A DNA stretch of 10,894 nt, taken from assembly GCA_036794395.1 (NCBI GenBank), contig DAIRGS010000242.1, positions 1 through 10,894 of the forward strand, written 5' to 3'. The notes beneath the pieces are model-generated. The model worked only from the letters and a program-made list of their open reading frames with translations. It made no database searches and had not been told where the DNA came from. Shown in pieces: positions 1 through 6,089 of this stretch; position 1 is the first letter of the stretch; each line of letters begins with the position of its first letter. A program made the translations under genes and the position numbers. The stretch comes from DASXMX01 sp036794395. GTDB lineage: Bacteria; Planctomycetota; Phycisphaerae; Tepidisphaerales; Tepidisphaeraceae.

Positions 1-1835
1 ACGGACACGACGCAGCGGATGGACTCGCCGAGGCGGCCGGTTTTGCCGACGGTCTGCATGACTTCGCGGAGGAGATCTTCGTCGGTGAGTTTTTCTGCCT
101 GGCGGCGGTCGCCGGTGCGTTCAATGATTTCGCGGCGGAATCGGTCGATTTCGTCGGCGGCCATGGAGCGGAAGTTGTCGTCGAGGGAATCGCCAGATTC
201 GAGCTGCTCGCTATCGATAAGGAGAGTGCGGGGGCGGGCGAGCTGGTTGCCGTGTTCGTCGAAGTTGCGGAAGAGGGCGAGACGGCCATTTTCGAGGGTG
301 GAGGAGCCGTCTGAGTTTGGGCGATGGAATCCGGAGATGAAATCGTAGACGAGCTTTGAGGCGGAGGTGTTGTTGCAGACGACGATAAAGCAAGGGGGGA
401 CCTTCATGCTTTCGCGCTGCCAGAGCTCGAAGGTTTTGGCGTAGTGGCCGTAGAGGGCTTCGAGGGCGGTCTGGAGTTGAGTGGGGAGGCTGAGTGGGTC
501 GAGAGCGCCTCCTTTTCCGCGGCCCTTTTTGGGCATCTTGGATTTGATGTGTTTCCAGAGTTCGCGGAACTGGGGCATTTCGCCGCTGGGGATGTTGTCG
601 GCGATGGGGACGCGGGGGAGCTTGACGATGCCGCATTCGATGGCGTCCATGAGGGAGAAATCGCTCATGGTCCAGGGGAAGAGAGTTCCTTCGGCGTAGC
701 CGGAACCGCGGAGGAAGAATGGGGTTGCGGAGAGATCGAAGATGCGGTTGACGCCGAGCTTGTTTTGAACGGTTTCGAGGCCGGAGATCCAGAGGCGGGC
801 GGCTTTGGAGTTATTGGCGGCTTCTTCGCGTTCGTCGGCGGAGAGCTCCTGTTCTTCGTCGGCTTCGGGTTTTTCGCGGTAGCAGTGGTGGGCCTCGTCG
901 TTGAGGATCATCACGCCCTTCATGCCCATGAGGCTGGGCATGACGCGCTGGAGCATCTGGCCTTCGGTTTCGAGGGTTTGGAGCGCGGGGCCGCGACCCT
1001 GGAGAAGGGCGCGGCCGCCGCTCGAAAGTTCGAGGGTTTCGCGGAGTTTGAAGGAGTGGTAGTTGGTGATGACGATCTTGGCGCGGTCGAGATCGGGGAG
1101 CATGTCGCTGGGGACGAGTTCGCGATTCTTGAAATAGCTGTCGGGGTCATTGGGCTGGAGGACGCGGAGGCGTTCTTTGATGGTGAGGCCCGGAGTTACG
1201 ATGAGGAAGCCGCGGGTGAATTTTTTGCTGCCGGGACGACGAACGGCGTTGACGGTTTGCCAGGCGATGAGCATGGCCATGACGGTGGTTTTGCCGGCAC
1301 CGGTGGCGAGTTTGAGGGCGAGTCGGGAGAGGCCGGGATTGGAGGCGGTGTTGGCGTCGTCGAGGTATTGGAGGATTTCGGCGGCGGGTTTGCCGAGTTG
1401 GGGCGCGACTTCGGTGAGCCAGATGGCGGTTTCGACGGCTTCGACCTGGCAGAAGAAGGGGCGGACGCCGCTGAACTGGTAGCTGCGCCAGTGTTGGAGG
1501 AGGCGGGCGGTTTCGGGTGAGACGCGCCAGTCGGCGGGATTTGGGATCTTGCGCCAGGCATCGACGTGCTGGCGGACGGCGTTAATCATCGCGGCGGTTT
1601 TTTCGTAGCGCTGATGATCGGAAGAAATATCTTTTGCTTCGTTGAAAACGAGTTCGGGCTGAACTTGGATGCGTTTCTGCTTTTTGGGCTTGGGGATTGG
1701 GGTGATGAATTCGGCGATGCGGCGGTGCTCGATGATCTGGTGTGTGGGCTGGCCTGAGTTGTCGAGTTCCCAATGGCGGCCGGGGTAGGCGTAGGGGGAG
1801 TTGAGAATGGGCTTTTCAAAAAATGAAGATTCCAT
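1..1835 (-). CDS. Type III-like restriction subunit / DEAD-DEAH helicase (N-terminal part, runs off left edge)
   Basis: The minus strand is open without a stop from an ATG at 1835 to the edge, giving 611 residues; the C-terminus lies outside. Seen: Walker A ATGAGKT at residues 177-183, DEAH (in NDEAHHCY) at 313-316, and motif III SATPF at 369-373, all typical of SF2 ATPases. The N-terminus (PILNSPYAYPGRHWELDNSG) resembles the group annotated as BPTD_3080-type restriction endonucleases or type III restriction R subunits, which couple ATP-driven DNA translocation to cleavage of foreign DNA. Family members are, as I recall, about 900-1000 residues, so the second RecA domain is only begun (around residues 490-500) and any nuclease domain is unseen. 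AAGGAA lies 15 nt before the ATG, a long spacing. No methyltransferase is visible in the window; one could lie to the left. Helicase assignment is secure; the restriction role is inferred. Confidence 0.8.
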   Translation of the reverse strand, partial: MESSFFEKPILNSPYAYPGRHWELDNSGQPTHQIIEHRRIAEFITPIPKPKKQKRIQVQPELVFNEAKDISSDHQRYEKTAAMINAVRQHVDAWRKIPNPADWRVSPETARLLQHWRSYQFSGVRPFFCQVEAVETAIWLTEVAPQLGKPAAEILQYLDDANTASNPGLSRLALKLATGAGKTTVMAMLIAWQTVNAVRRPGSKKFTRGFLIVTPGLTIKERLRVLQPNDPDSYFKNRELVPSDMLPDLDRAKIVITNYHSFKLRETLELSSGGRALLQGRGPALQTLETEGQMLQRVMPSLMGMKGVMILNDEAHHCYREKPEADEEQELSADEREEAANNSKAARLWISGLETVQNKLGVNRIFDLSATPFFLRGSGYAEGTLFPWTMSDFSLMDAIECGIVKLPRVPIADNIPSGEMPQFRELWKHIKSKMPKKGRGKGGALDPLSLPTQLQTALEALYGHYAKTFELWQRESMKVPPCFIVVCNNTSASKLVYDFISGFHRPNSDGSSTLENGRLALFRNFDEHGNQLARPRTLLIDSEQLESGDSLDDNFRSMAADEIDRFRREIIERTGDRRQAEKLTDEDLLREVMQTVGKTGRLGESIRCVVS

Positions 1836-2125
1836 CGTAGGCCGTTTCGTTTCCTTCGGATGGGCAGAGAGCCCCACCCAGTCCCCAACGTGAGTTATCG
1901 TGACGGGGGCAATCTTCACGTGCAAGGAAGGTTGCTGTCAAATTGCAATTCGTGGGGGTGGACGGCGAGTGAAGCAGCTTTCGGGCGCAACAAGCACATG
2001 ATGTGGAGTGACAGGAATGGGACGGATATCAGCAGGAATCTGATCTGTCGATCGGTTTTGGTTTTGGTTGTCGCGAAGGGCAAGCTGTGGGGGGGTGAGC
2101 GAGCGTTGGATAGTGTATCCGAGCG
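1836..2125. other. Intergenic region between divergent genes
   Basis: This 290-nt stretch separates the minus-strand ATPase from the plus-strand gene fragments. Apart from the candidate promoter and a 6-bp inverted pair ACGTGA/TCACGT (1888-1893 and 1916-1921), I see no structure. The short open frames here on both strands have low-complexity or unrecognisable translations and no convincing ribosome binding site. Confidence 0.5.
1912..1941 (-). promoter_or_regulatory. Possible sigma70-like promoter for the restriction-type ATPase gene
   Basis: On the minus strand there is a perfect -35 TTGACA (1936-1941) and, 18 nt on, a poor -10 GAAGAT (1912-1917; three of six consensus bases). It points towards the ATG at 1835, about 70 nt away. 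Planctomycete promoter consensus is poorly constrained, so this is only a candidate. Confidence 0.22.
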
Positions 2126-2250
2126 ATGATTCCCCGCGAACCACAGCGATCTGCCTCCACTACTTTTGATCTGAGAGGCCGAATCCTTACGCAAACCGAT
2201 GGTTTGGGCCACCTCACCTCATATAGCTATGACGCACTGGGTCGACCACC
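2114..2250 (+). pseudogene. YD-repeat (RHS-type) gene fragment
   Basis: In the frame of the ATG at 2126 the translation contains TTFDLRGRILTQTDGLGH followed by TSYSYDALGR (residues 31-40, codons 2216-2245). This is the two-part YD repeat of RHS and teneurin-like surface proteins, which build a beta-barrel shell around polymorphic toxins. Normal proteins carry dozens of repeats over more than 1000 residues; here about one survives. An in-frame TAG at 2111 closes the upstream side, and after residue 40 the frame loses any RHS character although it stays open to 2395. At that point a PKD-like reading frame begins in a different frame. I read this as a relic of a larger gene, not an expressed protein. 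The repeat is clear; the pseudogene status is inference. Confidence 0.6.
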
Positions 2251-2643
2251 AAAAACGCCTCGGTTCAATCCGATGGGCACGGCGGATGGAATGTCATCGC
2301 CTCCCACGTCTACGACGATGAAGGCAATTTCAGCATCTCCGTCAAAGTCACCGATTCAGCGGGCGGCGGCAGCTCCATTGAGACCGGCGTCGTGATTGGT
2401 GAAGAGATCCAGCCGACCGGCCTGACAATTTCCACCACAGCCGGGACGGCATTCTCCGGCACACTTGCCACATTCGTGATATTTGACGATGCCCCGGCCA
2501 ATTCGGTGTTCGTCGCCACAATAGATTGGGGTGATGGCCACACGTCCACCGCAACAGTCAAGAAAACCAAGAAGAACACCTACAGCGTCATCGGCAGCTA
2601 CACTTATATGACCGCCGGGACCTATCAGCCGCCCGAGCGCTGA
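2247..2643 (+). pseudogene. PKD-like surface protein fragment
   Basis: The frame ending at the TGA 2641-2643 is open from 2233. From about 2263 it reads as the end of one PKD-like bead (DGHGGWNVIASHVYDDEGNF, then VKVTDSAGG) and most of a second (IDWGDGHTSTATV near 2521-2559, then VIGSYTYMTAGTY). PKD domains are Ig-like beads in extracellular proteins; DWGDG and the YTxxxxGTY strand are their hallmarks. The second bead breaks off right after GTY and the frame ends five codons later (QPPER, stop), so the domain is truncated. No start codon with a ribosome binding site serves this frame: the first ATG is at 2590s, inside the second bead or after it, and the GTG/ATT codons near 2392 are internal. 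The fragment overlaps the tail of the YD frame, suggesting a recombination junction near 2247. Confidence 0.55.
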
Positions 2644-2987
2644 TGGCCCAATGGCTTCTCTCGCCCACCGCGCACATGCTCGCCAGTTTTATCGCATCGA
2701 AACTGGGCGACATGCGCAGTTCGAACGTCGAAGGGCTGATGACCCAGGCGTGCTTCAAGGGAATCCTCGGCACCGGCGATGGATCATCCGAACAGCCATA
2801 CCTGGTGAGCCGCGTTCGTGATGAATATGAGGTCCTGAACTATCTGGGAAAAGCGTCGACCCTTCAGGCCGCCGTCACCAGCGCAGGCAGGTTCCTGGAT
2901 TGCCACACCTGCAATGATGGATCGCAGGTGTGCTTCGATATCACCGTCCTTAAGCGGCTCCTCGACGCCCAATTTAAGAAGCAGTAG
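2643..2987 (+). CDS. Small hypothetical protein (114 aa)
   Basis: The ATG at 2643 overlaps the stop of the preceding fragment (TGATG). I do not recognise the family. The protein has a hydrophobic N-terminal third with Met and Leu (MAQWLLSPTAHML), a Gly-rich turn (GILGTGDGSSEQPYLVSRV), a region DEYEVLNYLG, and near the C-terminus a Cys-x-x-Cys followed by another Cys (CHTCNDGSQVCFDIT). The GTGDGS...PY and DGS...FDIT phrases look like a conserved small domain and remind me weakly of DUF4919-type proteins, which I cannot verify. The frame remains open upstream of the ATG (RRDLSAARAL before M), so the true start may be earlier or this may be the tail of a larger protein cut by the same event that truncated the PKD gene. 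Being downstream of RHS debris, an RHS-tip or immunity origin is possible but unproven. Confidence 0.5.
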   Translation: MAQWLLSPTAHMLASFIASKLGDMRSSNVEGLMTQACFKGILGTGDGSSEQPYLVSRVRDEYEVLNYLGKASTLQAAVTSAGRFLDCHTCNDGSQVCFDITVLKRLLDAQFKKQ

Positions 2988-2994
2988 GGCCGCG

Positions 2995-3015
2995 AAAAAC
3001 GCCCGCCCAGCGGGC
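2995..3015 (-). terminator. Rho-independent-like hairpin, T-run on the minus strand
   Basis: GCCCG (3001-3005) pairs with CGGGC (3011-3015) around a 5-nt loop. Read on the minus strand the hairpin is followed by GTTTTT (from 3000 downwards). On the plus strand it lies 13 nt after the stop at 2987 but lacks a T-run. The stem is only 5 bp, so activity is uncertain. Confidence 0.3.
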
Positions 3016-3076
3016 TATCGCTCATCCACTGTATCGCCATTTATACGCCAGTCGGTGCGGCGGGTAAGATTGGGTG

Positions 3077-3286
3077 ATGGATTTGAGTAAGTGGCAATCG
3101 GTCGGGGCACTGGCGATTGCTGGGGCGGTTTCTAACTTCATTGCACTGGCAGTCTGGTTATTAGTCGCCCGGCATAAAGACCCGTCCCTCCGCCAGCGCA
3201 TTGTCGCGTATATCATGTCTGTCGAATTGGCCCTTGTGGGCATGTTTATGTGGGGATGGGCCGTCTACTGCATGATCGCTCTTTGA
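3077..3286 (+). CDS. Small two-helix membrane protein (69 aa)
   Basis: ATG at 3077 (a GTG lies one codon earlier). Two hydrophobic segments are evident: roughly residues 9-31 (ALAIAGAVSNFIALAVWLLV) and 47-69 (MSVELALVGMFMWGWAVYC), joined by a short basic loop (ARHKDPSLRQR). The basic loop suggests it faces the cytoplasm, with both termini outside. No family is recognised. The ribosome binding site is weak. It lies 185 nt before the SF1 helicase on the same strand with no obvious terminator between, so co-transcription is possible, but nothing shows a shared function. Confidence 0.5.
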   Translation: MDLSKWQSVGALAIAGAVSNFIALAVWLLVARHKDPSLRQRIVAYIMSVELALVGMFMWGWAVYCMIAL

Positions 3287-3451
3287 CTCAACGCAAGATC
3301 GCCACACAGAGAGTATATCACCACCCTTGAGCGTAGCTGCCAACGGCGGACATTCAGTCGTCAATTCCCGCGCGTCTCGGCGACACCAGCACGATCGCGA
3401 TCCCACCTCTGGCATTCAATCGCCGCGGCGGTAACCTGCCTGCCCAGACAT

Positions 3452-3457
3452 GGAGGA
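3452..3457 (+). promoter_or_regulatory. Ribosome binding site of the SF1 helicase
   Basis: GGAGGA precedes the ATG at 3471 by 13 nt. It decides the start: no other in-frame start nearby has a comparable site, and the Q-motif begins only four residues into the protein. Confidence 0.6.
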
Positions 3458-3470
3458 GTAAATCGCGGCA

Positions 3471-5513
3471 ATGCAGTTGAATCCGCATCAGGAAGAAGTG
3501 GCCAATCATGTGCATGGGCGCATTCTCACGCTCGCCGGTCCGGGCTCGGGCAAAACGCGCACGCTGACCGAGCGGACCGGCCAGCTCATTCATCGCGCGG
3601 GGGTGAACCCGGCTTCTATCCTGTGTCTGACCTTTACCAATAAAGCGCGCGATGAAATGCAGGAGCGCCTGGCCCACGCCTTCGGGGCGGCAGCGCAGAA
3701 GGTCTTCATCAGCAATTTCCATGGGCTTTGTGGCACCATCCTGCGAAAGATGGGCGGGCCGCTCGGATACACCCCTCGAATGACCGTTTGCGACAGCGAC
3801 GATCAGACCGATCTGATCATGCAGGTCGCCCGCAAACGAGGCATGGAGCCCACCAAGCCGCAGGCCCGGTTCCTGGCGATGAAGGTCAATGATTGTCGGG
3901 AGGGGCTGGCCGGGGAATCGGATCTTGAAGCGGCCAGCGATGGCCGGATCAGTGCAAGTGAGGCGGGGGTGCTGGCTGAATATCTCAAGGTGCTTCGTTC
4001 GCGCAATCAGGTTGATTTCAGTGGCTTGCTGTCCGAAACCGTTCGGCTTCTGCGCGAGCATCCGGAGGTTCAGGGCCGGCTTCAAATCAAGTTTCGGTTT
4101 ATTCAGGTGGATGAGTATCAGGACACCAATCGCGCCCAGAACGAGATTGTCGAAATGCTCGCCGACAAGGAAGACAACGTGCTGGCGGTGGGGGACGCCG
4201 ATCAGAGCATCTACGAATGGCGGGGAGCGAGCCCCGATGCCATCAAGCACTTTATTGCCAAAGGCAAAGTCAAGACCGGCTTTTGCAAGATCATCAAGCT
4301 GGGCGTCAATTACCGCTCGACGCCTCAGATCGTGCAGGTGGCCGACACCCTCATCCGCCATTGCGAAGACCGCATCGCCGTCGATTTCAGCACGACGCGC
4401 AATCCGGGCGAACTGCCGCGCTGCGCCAAGTGCGGCACACCTGAGGAAGAAGCCGAGGGGATCGGCACGAGCATCGCGGCATTGATTCGCGATGGCACTT
4501 CCGCCCGGGAGATCGCGGTGTTTTATCGCGCCAACGACATGAGCCGTCTGGTCGAGCAGGCGCTGGCCAAGCGGCAGATCGCGTGCCTCGTGGTAGGAGG
4601 CGGCAGCTACTACGACCGCATGGAAGTCAAAGACGTATTGTCCATGCTCCGCTTCCTTTGCAATCCGCGCGATGGCATCTCATTTCACCGAATCGCCAAC
4701 AAGCCGGCACGCGGCATGGGTGATGCGCTGGTCGGCAAGCTCGAGGCATTCGCCGAGCGGAACGACATCGATCTGCTGGAGACGTTGGACGAACAGATGC
4801 TCGCCCGCATCCGCGATAACAATGACAAGCCGCTCACCGAAGCGGCGACAAAAGCGTGCCGGGAAGTGCGCGGAATCTTCGGAATCGATTTAACCGGCAA
4901 AACGGTGGGGGATGTCGCCAACGAAGTGCTTGATCGCAGCAAATACGATCAATGGCTCAAGGACAAATACGATGATCCGGAGGAGTATGAGACGCGCCGC
5001 CGCAATGTGAATGAGCTGGTGAACAGCATCGTCGAGTTTAGCCGGGTGAACCGGCGGGCCGCGATCGCGGACTATTTGCAGAGCATCTCGCTGTACACCG
5101 ATGGCGAAGCGTACCAGGACGACAACGCCGTCCGGCTCATGTCGCTGCACGCATCCAAAGGATTGGAGTTCGATGTCGTTTACATGATCGGCGTCGAGCA
5201 TGGAATTCTCCCGCACGAGAAAGCCGTCAAAGACCGCGGCCCAAAAGGCATCGAGGAAGAGCGCCGGCTTTGCTACGTCGGCTTCACCCGGGCTCGAAAG
5301 ATCCTGCGGGTAACCTGGTGCGAGAAGCGGCAGGATTCCTATTCGCGAGGCAAGACGGCCCGATTTCTCCCCAGCGCCCCAAGCCGGTTCCTGATGGAAT
5401 CAGGATTGATGTCGCGGGATGAGTATCTCGCCGCGGCCAAACTCGCATCGGCCGCCCGCGCCGCTCCGCGGGGCGCCGGGCCGAAGCGAGTGACCCCCCG
5501 TATTAACGCTTGA
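3471..5513 (+). CDS. UvrD/PcrA/Rep-type SF1A ATP-dependent DNA helicase (680 aa)
   Basis: A full-length 3'-5' superfamily 1A helicase, which unwinds DNA in repair, replication restart or removal of proteins from DNA. All motifs are present in order: Q-motif NPHQ (4-7), motif I AGPGSGKT (22-29), Ia TFTNKA (54-59), Ib region ISNFHGL (80-86), II DEYQD (214-218), III GDADQSIYEWRGA (241-253), IV LGVNYRST (277-284), V LHASKGLEFD (559-568), VI CYVGFTRAR (601-609). The start is supported by GGAGGA at 3452-3457, 13 nt upstream. Length matches Rep/PcrA (about 670-720), with a short Ala/Pro/Arg-rich tail and no obvious C-terminal tudor or nuclease domain. A CxxC (318-321) lies at the start of domain 2A. 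It could be the housekeeping PcrA/UvrD or an accessory paralogue; the mosaic surroundings favour an accessory copy, but this is inference, so no symbol is given. Confidence 0.95.
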   Translation: MQLNPHQEEVANHVHGRILTLAGPGSGKTRTLTERTGQLIHRAGVNPASILCLTFTNKARDEMQERLAHAFGAAAQKVFISNFHGLCGTILRKMGGPLGYTPRMTVCDSDDQTDLIMQVARKRGMEPTKPQARFLAMKVNDCREGLAGESDLEAASDGRISASEAGVLAEYLKVLRSRNQVDFSGLLSETVRLLREHPEVQGRLQIKFRFIQVDEYQDTNRAQNEIVEMLADKEDNVLAVGDADQSIYEWRGASPDAIKHFIAKGKVKTGFCKIIKLGVNYRSTPQIVQVADTLIRHCEDRIAVDFSTTRNPGELPRCAKCGTPEEEAEGIGTSIAALIRDGTSAREIAVFYRANDMSRLVEQALAKRQIACLVVGGGSYYDRMEVKDVLSMLRFLCNPRDGISFHRIANKPARGMGDALVGKLEAFAERNDIDLLETLDEQMLARIRDNNDKPLTEAATKACREVRGIFGIDLTGKTVGDVANEVLDRSKYDQWLKDKYDDPEEYETRRRNVNELVNSIVEFSRVNRRAAIADYLQSISLYTDGEAYQDDNAVRLMSLHASKGLEFDVVYMIGVEHGILPHEKAVKDRGPKGIEEERRLCYVGFTRARKILRVTWCEKRQDSYSRGKTARFLPSAPSRFLMESGLMSRDEYLAAAKLASAARAAPRGAGPKRVTPRINA

Positions 5514-5540
5514 ATCAAGAAGGGGAAGAACGCCCCCAAC

Positions 5541-5680
5541 GTTGCATTCCGTTGCAAACCGTTGCATCGGGTCAAGTCGTGCCGCCAGACGTTGCACGGC
5601 GTTGCATTCCGTTGCAAACCGTTGCATCGGGTCAAGTCGTGCCGCCAAACGTTGCACGGCGTTGCATTCCGTTGCATCAA
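5541..5680. repeat. Tandem 60-bp repeat built from 10-bp GTTGCA units
   Basis: The hexamer GTTGCA occurs ten times, always at the same phase of a 10-bp grid: 5541, 5551, 5561; 5591, 5601, 5611, 5621; 5651, 5661, 5671. The blocks are separated by a 20-bp spacer (5571-5590 and 5631-5650) differing at one base. The larger unit is 60 bp: 5541-5600 and 5601-5660 differ at a single position, and 5661-5680 is a partial third copy. The array starts 28 nt after the helicase stop, between convergent genes. The 10-bp phase places every hexamer on the same face of the helix, as in protein-binding iterons, but a plain satellite is equally possible. It matches neither the DnaA box nor a CRISPR layout. Confidence 0.9.
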
Positions 5681-5732
5681 GTTGGGCAGAACGATTCTAA
5701 GCGTCGCGATCAGGAATGAATGAAGCGCGCCT

Positions 5733-5774
5733 GCTCCCTCTCCGTTCCCGTAGGGAGCGGACCCTCGTGTCCGC
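5733..5774. repeat. Two adjoining hairpins
   Basis: GCTCCCT (5733-5739) pairs with AGGGAGC (5752-5758). It is followed at once by GCGGAC (5757-5762) pairing with GTCCGC (5769-5774); the two share bases 5757-5758, so they may be alternative or stacked. They lie just upstream of a third, stronger hairpin at 5784-5804. The cluster is in the 3' region of both convergent genes and could act in termination or mRNA stability. Confidence 0.5.
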
Positions 5775-5783
5775 CCTCTTGCT

Positions 5784-5816
5784 CCCTCTCCCTTCGGGAG
5801 AGGGCTGGGGTGAGGG
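5784..5816 (+). repeat. 33-bp palindromic intergenic element, copy 1
   Basis: A perfect 9-bp stem, CCCTCTCCC (5784-5792) with GGGAGAGGG (5796-5804) around a TTC loop, is followed by the tail CTGGGGTGAGGG (5805-5816). This is the dispersed palindrome often met between bacterial genes as a REP-like or MITE-like unit. A second copy lies in the opposite orientation at 5988-6050. The stem may terminate transcription from either side, though there is no T-run. Confidence 0.7.
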
Positions 5817-5987
5817 GGAAGGAGAAAAGACTTCAAATGCCAAGTGTGTTTGTCGACTGTCTTAAAGAAGTACCGCGCGGGATGACGATTCGTTCCACCG
5901 GTGCAGTGCAATGAGAATCTGGGTGCAGCGGGAATTGGCTATGGGAACTGAATGAACTGTGCTGTGAGGACCGGCGCCTGGCACTCG

Positions 5988-6050
5988 CCCTCACCCCAGC
6001 CCGCTCGCGGGCAGTCGCCAATTCCGCTCGCTTCTCCCGAAGGGAGAGGG
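5988..6050 (-). repeat. 33-bp palindromic element, copy 2, inverted and carrying a 30-bp insertion
   Basis: Read on the minus strand, 6050-6033 equals the first 18 bases of copy 1 and 6002-5988 equals its last 15 bases. Between them sit 30 extra bases (6003-6032) that begin and end with GCTCGC. The hairpin is retained (stem 6031-6038 with 6042-6049, including one G-T pair, loop GAA), and the insertion forms a further stem GCCCG (5999-6003) with CGGGC (6008-6012). It lies about 40 nt downstream of the esterase stop. Confidence 0.7.
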
Positions 6051-6089
6051 GGGCAAGAAGGCGCGCATCAAATCGTCCGGCCCAGTGGT

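Larger units (their letters stand above)
5514..6089. other. Repeat-rich intergenic region between convergent genes
   Basis: This 576-nt region holds the GTTGCA array, the hairpin pair and both copies of the palindromic element. The interval 5817-5987 between the inverted palindromes shows no recognisable gene. Open frames crossing the region translate the repeats themselves and extend antisense into the helicase, so I do not consider them genes. Confidence 0.7.

Noticed and set aside
444..1520. Long plus-strand open frame (358 codons) opposite the restriction-type ATPase
   Set aside because: Its translation is Gly/Ala/Glu/Phe-rich without motifs, as expected from the antisense of a high-GC gene, while the minus strand carries clear SF2 helicase motifs over the same span.
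3283..3319. TTGACT ... TATATC as a promoter for the helicase
   Set aside because: The two boxes are 25 nt apart, well beyond the 16-19 nt needed for a sigma70-type promoter.
3354..4361. Minus-strand open frame of 335 codons opposite the SF1 helicase
   Set aside because: It is antisense to the conserved helicase motifs I to IV and has no recognisable domain; high-GC third positions keep the opposite frame open.
5541..5680. CRISPR array
   Set aside because: The repeated units are 10-bp and 60-bp, the 20-bp spacers are nearly identical to each other, and there are no cas genes.
5339..5911. Minus-strand open frame of 190 codons with RNATPCN repeats
   Set aside because: The repeated peptide is just the translation of the 60-bp DNA repeat (60 is divisible by three), and the frame also reads the palindrome and the antisense of the helicase C-terminus.
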